From: Sulfurimonas sp.
Lineage (GTDB): Bacteria; Campylobacterota; Campylobacteria; Campylobacterales; Sulfurimonadaceae
Length of the DNA: 17,361 nucleotides
Direction: 5' to 3'
Assembly: GCA_012963655.1 (NCBI GenBank)
Contig: DTVI01000382.1
Coordinates: 1-17,361 of the forward strand
The notes under the pieces are model-generated. The model had not been told where the DNA came from. It saw only the letters and a list, made by a program, of their open reading frames with translations, and ran no database searches. This document shows positions 12,948 to 17,361 of this stretch, piece by piece. The stretch's first letter is position 1. The number at the start of each line of letters is the position of its first letter. The position numbers and the translations under genes were made by a program.

Positions 12948-14378
12948 ATGGGTAAATTTGTAAACACAACAGAAGAATTCTTTAAATATTGTGAAGAAAA
13001 TGATGTTCAATTCGTTGACCTTCGTTTTACTGACATTAAGGGTGCATGGCACCATCTGTCTTACCGTATGTCTGCGGTAAATGAAACAAACCTAACTACA
13101 GGTTTCCCATTTGATGGTTCATCTATAGAAGCATGGCAGCCAATTAATCAATCAGATATGCTTCTTAAAGCTGATGCAGGTTCTGCATTTTTAGATCCAT
13201 TTACTGCTGATCCTACTATTATCGTTTTCTGTGATGTTTATGACATCTACAAAAAACAAGCATACGAAAGATGTCCACGTTCAATCGCTAAGGCAGCTAT
13301 CGCTCATGCTGATTCTATTGGAATCGCTGACGCAGCTTACTTTGGTCCAGAAAATGAATTTTTTATCTTTGATGATGTTAAATTTGTTGATGGTATTAAT
13401 GAAGCAGGTTACCGCGTTGATACTGAAGAAGGTGAGTGGAATTCAAACACTACTTACGAAGACATGTATAACACAGGTCACCGTCCAGGAACAAAGGGTG
13501 GTTACTTCCCAGTTCAGCCTACAGATTCAATGGTAGATTTACGTGCTGAAATGATGTTAGTTCTTGAGCAAGTTGGTCTTGAAGTTATTCTTGGTCACCA
13601 CGAAGTTGCACAAGGTCAAGGTGAAATCGGAATCGTTTATTCTGACATCATCGGTGCTGCTGATAATGTTCAAAAATACAAATATGTTGTTAAGATGATT
13701 GCTCACCTTAATGGTAAGACTGCAACATTCATGCCTAAGCCACTTTACGGTGACAACGGAAATGGTATGCACGTTCACCAATCACTTTGGAAAAACGGTA
13801 AAAACCTTTTCTATAACGAAGGTGCTTACGGTAACCTTTCTGATATGGCTATTAACTACGCGGGTGGTATCTTCAAGCACTCTCACGCAGTTTCAGCATT
13901 TACAAATGCATCAACTAACTCATACAAGCGTCTTATTCCAGGTTACGAAGCACCAAGTATTCTTACTTATTCTTCTCAAAACCGTTCTGCTGCTTGTCGT
14001 ATCCCTTGGGGTGCAGGTGAAGGCGCAACTCGTATCGAAATGCGTTTCCCAGATTCAACAGCTAACCCTTACCTAGCATTCGCAGTAATGATGATGGCTG
14101 GTATTGATGGTATCCAACAAAAGACTGTTCCTGTTGGTCCAATGGATGAAGATTTATTTGAGCTTTCTCTTGACGAAATTCGTGAAAAGAAAATTCCTCA
14201 AATGCCTCATACTTTACGTTCAGCTGTTGAGGGTCTTATCTCTGATCATGACTTTCTTAAGCCTGTATTTACGGAAGAGTTTATCCAAGCTTACCAACAC
14301 TACATGTTTGAGCGTCAGATCTGGCCTGATGAAGGTCGCCCAACTGCTTACGAGTTCAAAACTACGTACCAGTGCTAG
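12948..14378 (+). CDS. glnA: Glutamine synthetase type I, lacking the adenylylation tyrosine
   Basis: 476 residues, full length, making glutamine from glutamate, ammonia and ATP in the cytoplasm. Family signatures: FPFDGSSIEAW (54-63 region), FGPENEFFIFD (132-142), GHHEVAQGQGEIG (216-228), KPLYGDNGNGMHVHQSLWK (264-282), NRSAACRIP (345-353), and RIEMRFPDSTANPYLA (362-377). In enterobacterial GlnA the adenylylated Tyr397 sits in NLYDLPPEE; here the matching segment is DLFELSLDE with Phe404, so this regulation is not possible. Codons are much more uniform (CGT, GGT, GTT and TTC preferred) than in its neighbours, as expected for a very highly expressed gene, and this produces long empty frames in the other phases. 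It is monocistronic, with its own promoter and a terminator behind it. Confidence 0.98.
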   Translation: MGKFVNTTEEFFKYCEENDVQFVDLRFTDIKGAWHHLSYRMSAVNETNLTTGFPFDGSSIEAWQPINQSDMLLKADAGSAFLDPFTADPTIIVFCDVYDIYKKQAYERCPRSIAKAAIAHADSIGIADAAYFGPENEFFIFDDVKFVDGINEAGYRVDTEEGEWNSNTTYEDMYNTGHRPGTKGGYFPVQPTDSMVDLRAEMMLVLEQVGLEVILGHHEVAQGQGEIGIVYSDIIGAADNVQKYKYVVKMIAHLNGKTATFMPKPLYGDNGNGMHVHQSLWKNGKNLFYNEGAYGNLSDMAINYAGGIFKHSHAVSAFTNASTNSYKRLIPGYEAPSILTYSSQNRSAACRIPWGAGEGATRIEMRFPDSTANPYLAFAVMMMAGIDGIQQKTVPVGPMDEDLFELSLDEIREKKIPQMPHTLRSAVEGLISDHDFLKPVFTEEFIQAYQHYMFERQIWPDEGRPTAYEFKTTYQC

Positions 14379-14380
14379 AA

Positions 14381-14434
14381 ATTACGAGCTTTGCTCGTAA
14401 TCTTAAAATGGAAAAATTCTTTTCCATTTTTTCT
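14381..14434 (+). terminator. Tandem hairpins ending glnA
   Basis: Two hairpins follow the glnA stop by two bases. The first, ATTACGAGC (14381-14389) pairing with GCTCGTAAT (14393-14401), is a perfect nine-base stem with a three-base loop. The second, AAAATGGAAAA (14405-14415) pairing with TTTTCCATTTT (14420-14430), is an 11-base stem followed by more T residues. The second looks like the intrinsic terminator. The first, lacking a T run, may protect the mRNA 3' end. Confidence 0.8.
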
Positions 14435-14482
14435 TCATTTTATACTTAAGATTCCCCAACAAACTATTAACACAAAATTTGC

Positions 14483-14488
14483 TATAAT
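14483..14488 (+). promoter_or_regulatory. -10 box TATAAT abutting the kinase start codon
   Basis: TATAAT ends eight bases before the ATG at 14497. Transcription starting the usual six to eight bases downstream would begin at or within two bases of the ATG. No ribosome-binding sequence exists in between, and in-frame TAA codons just upstream exclude an earlier start. Confidence 0.5.
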
Positions 14489-14496
14489 AACTTATA

Positions 14497-15498
14497 ATGA
14501 TAAGAAATCCTTTCTCAAAAGCTAGTCCTGCTATAAAACGACGTACTAACCCTGAGGGTGCTTATGCAAACTTAGAAACTAAAGACCTCATTAATGAAGT
14601 ACGTACTAATCCTCACCATCCTGATGTAAATAGAATACTTGATGAGATTTTATGCCGTAGCGATAAACGCCAAAGTGACTTAGTAAATTCAAAGCGAGAA
14701 TTAGAAGCATCACAAAAAGAGCTTGATGCCTTAAACAAAGATCTTGAAGAACGTATTGATCAAGAAATAAAAATACGCGAAAAAAGCCATAAGATGTACG
14801 AACAACAGGCAAAGATGGCTGCTATGGGTGAGATGATGGACGCAGCTGCTCATCAATGGAAACAACCTTTAAATGCCTTATCTTTAATGTCTGACATGCT
14901 TCAAGGCGACTTTAAAGAGGGTGACGTAGACCAAGCCTATATTGATAATATGACTGAAGATATACAAACACAAATATCGCATATGGTGACAACACTAAGT
15001 GAGTTTAGAAGCTTTTTTAGACCAACCAAAGAAGCCAAAAGCTTTGGTATAAAACGTTCTTTACAATCTGTCTTACTCTTAGTTAATGACGAGTTCATGA
15101 AAAATAATATCAACATCCATATTCAAAGTGAAAAAGAAATTCTTATTCATGGTATAGAGAATGAGTTTAAGCATCTCGTACTTAATATCATCAATAATGC
15201 TAAAGATGCCTTCAACGAAAGAGAACTCAAAGAACGAAATATCTACATAAATTTTTATAAAGAAGACAATCACGTTAATCTAGAAATAGAAGATGATGCA
15301 GGGGGAATTCCTGAGTCTGTTATACATGATATTTTCAAACCCGAAATCACTACGAAAGATGAAGGTGATGGTACGGGAATTGGTCTGTATATGAGTATGC
15401 AAATTGCTCAAAAGCTTCATGGGAGTCTTTCCGTACACAACACCCAAAAAGGCGCACAGTTCTTGCTAGAGATTATTATCAATAAGGGTACTTTCTAA
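14497..15498 (+). CDS. Soluble sensor histidine kinase
   Basis: 333 residues with no membrane segment, so cytoplasmic. Residues 1-55 are a basic, unrecognised head with an internal echo (RRTNPEGAYANLETKDLINE and VRTNPHHPD). Residues 55-105 form a coiled coil. The phospho-acceptor helix reads MAAMGEMMDAAAHQWKQPLN (107-126) with His119, the AHQW(K/R)QPL type abundant in Campylobacterota. The ATPase part shows the N box LVLNIINNAKDAF (227-239), G1 DDAGGIPE (266-273), an F-box IFKPEITTK (279-287) and G2 GDGTGIGLYMS (290-300). No response regulator is adjacent, so the partner is elsewhere. It follows glnA but behind terminators, so a nitrogen role should not be assumed; it lacks the PAS domain of NtrB. 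Only two bases separate it from convergent ycaO. Confidence 0.9.
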   Translation: MIRNPFSKASPAIKRRTNPEGAYANLETKDLINEVRTNPHHPDVNRILDEILCRSDKRQSDLVNSKRELEASQKELDALNKDLEERIDQEIKIREKSHKMYEQQAKMAAMGEMMDAAAHQWKQPLNALSLMSDMLQGDFKEGDVDQAYIDNMTEDIQTQISHMVTTLSEFRSFFRPTKEAKSFGIKRSLQSVLLLVNDEFMKNNINIHIQSEKEILIHGIENEFKHLVLNIINNAKDAFNERELKERNIYINFYKEDNHVNLEIEDDAGGIPESVIHDIFKPEITTKDEGDGTGIGLYMSMQIAQKLHGSLSVHNTQKGAQFLLEIIINKGTF

Positions 15499-15500
15499 AC

Positions 15501-17261
15501 CTACATATTGATAGAAGTGTAATATAATTCCTTTGCCTTATGCACTTTAGCATATGCTTCTAACAGCTTATTATGATTTATAAAACCTTCTAAAGATAGT
15601 CCGGGGGAATGAAGACCAAAAAACTTTTCTTTTTTATTAATAATATCAACACATAATTGTAAGGTATCTTCCCCATACATCTGCACTAAAGATTTTGCAT
15701 AGTCTTTAAATTCTTTATCACTATCAAGTTTAATCTCTAACATTACATCTAAACATCTATGATACAAGGTAGCCTTCTCATCTAAGTCTAGCGTATGTAA
15801 AGACCAGGTATTCCATTCTTTGGCAAGGTCTGTATCTCCTATTGCTAAGGCTAACATTGATTTTAATTCACCTATGCGAAGTTTTGACCAAGGCGTGTTT
15901 GCGTCAGGGACAATGCCTATAAATTCTGCCACAGGATGCATGTCATTATGAGAACCTTCTTCAAGTGATTCAAAAAGTTCTTGCCAATCTTGTGTATCTA
16001 AATTTTTAAGATTTAAGATAGCTTCTCTAAAAAGCGCACCTTCATTATTGTTAGACCATTGTAAATCTTCCACCGGATAAATATCAGACATACCAGGGAC
16101 AATAATACGACAAGCATATACCCCTAAATGATTATAATCAGCTACGTAAATATCAAAATCATTATCATGAATTATCTGGGTCAGGTTATCTAGTTCATCT
16201 GCTGTATTTGAGTCATAGTTCCAGTCTACAAAGGAGTAATCACTGTCTTGCTTGAAAAAGTCATAAGCAATAAGCCCCGTAGAGTTTATGAAATGTTCTT
16301 CAAGATTATTAGGATCACTCACTTCATCTAAGTTAAACGAAGGCGCGTGAAAGTCATTTAACATATCCAAGCTTCTACCTTGCAGTAACTCTGTCACAGT
16401 TCTCTCTAGCGCAATTTCAAAACAAGGGTGGGCTCCAAATGAAGCTAAAACAGATCCATCCTTAGGATTAATTAATGTTACTGAGATAACAGGATAAAGA
16501 CCCCCTAAACTTGCGTCACATATTCGTAAATGAAATCCCTTTTCTTCTAAGGTTTTTATTGATTTTTGAATATGAGGAAAACGGTTTAAGACTTCTTGAG
16601 GAATAAGAGGTAAACAGATTCCTTCTGCTATGATTTTATTTTTTGCATATCTTTCAAAGATTTCAGATAAGGCTTGAACCCTAGCTTCTTCTTTAGTATT
16701 TCCTGCTGCCATTCCATTAGAAACATAAAGGTTTCCAATAATATTTACGGGAAAATAAACATCTTTTTTATCTCTTAGCCTTTGAAAAGGAAGGGCACAA
16801 ATACCCCTTTCCCCTGCTCCCGAATTTGTATCAAAGATTTCGCAAGGATCTAATTCATTTTCAGGGTCATAATACGACCACAGACCCTCATCTAAAAGTC
16901 CTTCTGGCATTTCATCATCTTCTTCATACTCAAACCATTTTTCATTAGGATAATGTACAAAATCCGCATTCGCAAATTTCTCACCTAAGTAATAATCGGC
17001 AAAAAAGTAATTACAAGAAAGTCTTTCAAAATATTCTCCTAAAGCCGAGGCTTCACAAGACAAGGCACAAGCACCCTTTCCATTAGTAAACATCATCCTA
17101 TAATCACTATCATGAATATGCAAAGAATGTACATAAGGAACAGGGTTTAAGACAGAAGACGCCTCAACATTAATCCCTACATTGTGAAGCTTTTGCCTCA
17201 TTGTTTTAATACTTGACTCTAAGTCTGAGTCTTTACCCTTGATATATGTCTTTTCTGTCAT
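15501..17261 (-). CDS. ycaO: YcaO, accessory factor for ribosomal protein S12 methylthiolation
   Basis: 586 residues from the ATG at 17261, the length of E. coli YcaO, and the N-terminus MTEKTYIKGKDSDLESSIK aligns with that protein from its first residue. An in-frame ATG eight codons earlier (17285) is possible; neither has a strong ribosome-binding site, though GGGG precedes the chosen one. YcaO-fold ATP/Mg residues are in ASALGEYFERLS (71-82; Glu76, Glu79) and ALSEIFERY (197-205; Glu200, Glu203), with RTVTELLQGR later. After about residue 440 a helical TPR-like tail runs to the end, as in E. coli. In E. coli YcaO assists RimO in beta-methylthiolation of an S12 aspartate. No rimO or thiazole/azoline peptide genes are adjacent, so this is the housekeeping type. 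Confidence 0.92.
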   Translation of the reverse strand: MTEKTYIKGKDSDLESSIKTMRQKLHNVGINVEASSVLNPVPYVHSLHIHDSDYRMMFTNGKGACALSCEASALGEYFERLSCNYFFADYYLGEKFANADFVHYPNEKWFEYEEDDEMPEGLLDEGLWSYYDPENELDPCEIFDTNSGAGERGICALPFQRLRDKKDVYFPVNIIGNLYVSNGMAAGNTKEEARVQALSEIFERYAKNKIIAEGICLPLIPQEVLNRFPHIQKSIKTLEEKGFHLRICDASLGGLYPVISVTLINPKDGSVLASFGAHPCFEIALERTVTELLQGRSLDMLNDFHAPSFNLDEVSDPNNLEEHFINSTGLIAYDFFKQDSDYSFVDWNYDSNTADELDNLTQIIHDNDFDIYVADYNHLGVYACRIIVPGMSDIYPVEDLQWSNNNEGALFREAILNLKNLDTQDWQELFESLEEGSHNDMHPVAEFIGIVPDANTPWSKLRIGELKSMLALAIGDTDLAKEWNTWSLHTLDLDEKATLYHRCLDVMLEIKLDSDKEFKDYAKSLVQMYGEDTLQLCVDIINKKEKFFGLHSPGLSLEGFINHNKLLEAYAKVHKAKELYYTSINM

Positions 17262-17345
17262 CTTAGCCCCAAGTTTTAGTGGCATTGTAACATATAGCTA
17301 TACAGGCCCTAATCTTCTTTTGATATATCATAAGGAATGTTTAGA

Positions 17346-17361
17346 ATGAAGGAGCTCCCAT
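17346..17361 (+). CDS. Possible start of a further gene (cut by window edge)
   Basis: AAGGA at 17332-17336 precedes an ATG at 17346 (MKELP...) by nine bases. Alternatively AAGGAG at 17349-17354 may itself be the ribosome-binding site for an ATG at 17360 if the next base beyond the window is G. Either would make a plus-strand gene divergent from ycaO. Nothing can be said about its product. Confidence 0.3.

Noticed and set aside
13231..14400. Several long frames in the other phases of glnA, both strands
   Set aside because: They arise from glnA's biased codon use, which removes stops in other frames. They have repetitive Leu/Val/Thr composition and no start signals.
14497..15498. Kinase after glnA as a nitrogen sensor (NtrB)
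   Set aside because: No PAS domain, no neighbouring NtrC-type regulator, and tandem hairpins separate it from glnA.
1..17361. tRNA, rRNA, CRISPR arrays, complete insertion sequences, prophage or toxin-antitoxin pairs
   Set aside because: None was recognised on reading either strand. Small non-coding RNAs cannot be excluded by eye.

Overview
The window looks like a chromosomal segment of a low-GC Campylobacterota bacterium, probably a Sulfurimonas-like or related free-living sulfur/nitrogen chemolithotroph relative. The pointers are an AT-rich composition with TATAAT -10 boxes and poor -35 elements, a GlnA lacking the adenylylation tyrosine, a divergent epsilon-type CheZ, a cytosolic histidine kinase with an AHQWKQPLN H-box, and many short convergent or divergent gene blocks. 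The genus is inferred from overall resemblance, not from a search. No rRNA, tRNA, CRISPR array, complete insertion sequence or prophage was seen.

Left part (1-3610): a methyltransferase cut by the window edge, an unrecognised coiled-coil protein behind a duplicated promoter, then a decay zone (about 1300-2030). The decay zone holds two minus-strand relics: a TetR regulator whose DNA-binding head is joined almost directly to its C-terminal tail, and an OmpA-type protein whose calcium-binding repeat is joined directly to its last 33 residues. A CitE/HpcH-like lyase and a periplasmic single-cysteine thioredoxin-fold protein follow.

Middle (3611-7681): an AMMECR1 gene overlaps a radical-SAM gene (the A and S parts of the AmmeMemoRadiSam system; no Memo gene is in view). 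Their end interlocks with a convergent operon that reads purE, HTH/coiled-coil protein, DUF89 phosphatase. PurE has Tyr in place of the catalytic-loop His. A large spacer and a small cold-shock-like protein come next.

Middle-right (7682-11878): a 39-bp imperfect tandem repeat lies between convergent genes, followed by a U32 peptidase family protein (TrhP-like tRNA hydroxylation factor), an epsilon CheZ phosphatase divergent from a HisJ-type histidinol phosphatase, and a YceI protein whose upstream cytochrome b561 partner is a pseudogene.

Right part (11879-17361): a ChaN-like lipoprotein, glnA with tandem hairpins behind it, a soluble histidine kinase probably translated from a leaderless transcript, a full-length YcaO of the E. 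coli type, and possibly the first codons of another gene at the edge.

Most genes are housekeeping or signalling. The strongest unexpected signals are the cluster of collapsed genes, the PurE active-site substitution, the two-ended CheY-binding-like peptides of the CheZ protein, and the leaderless kinase. I found no convincing wholly new multigene system.
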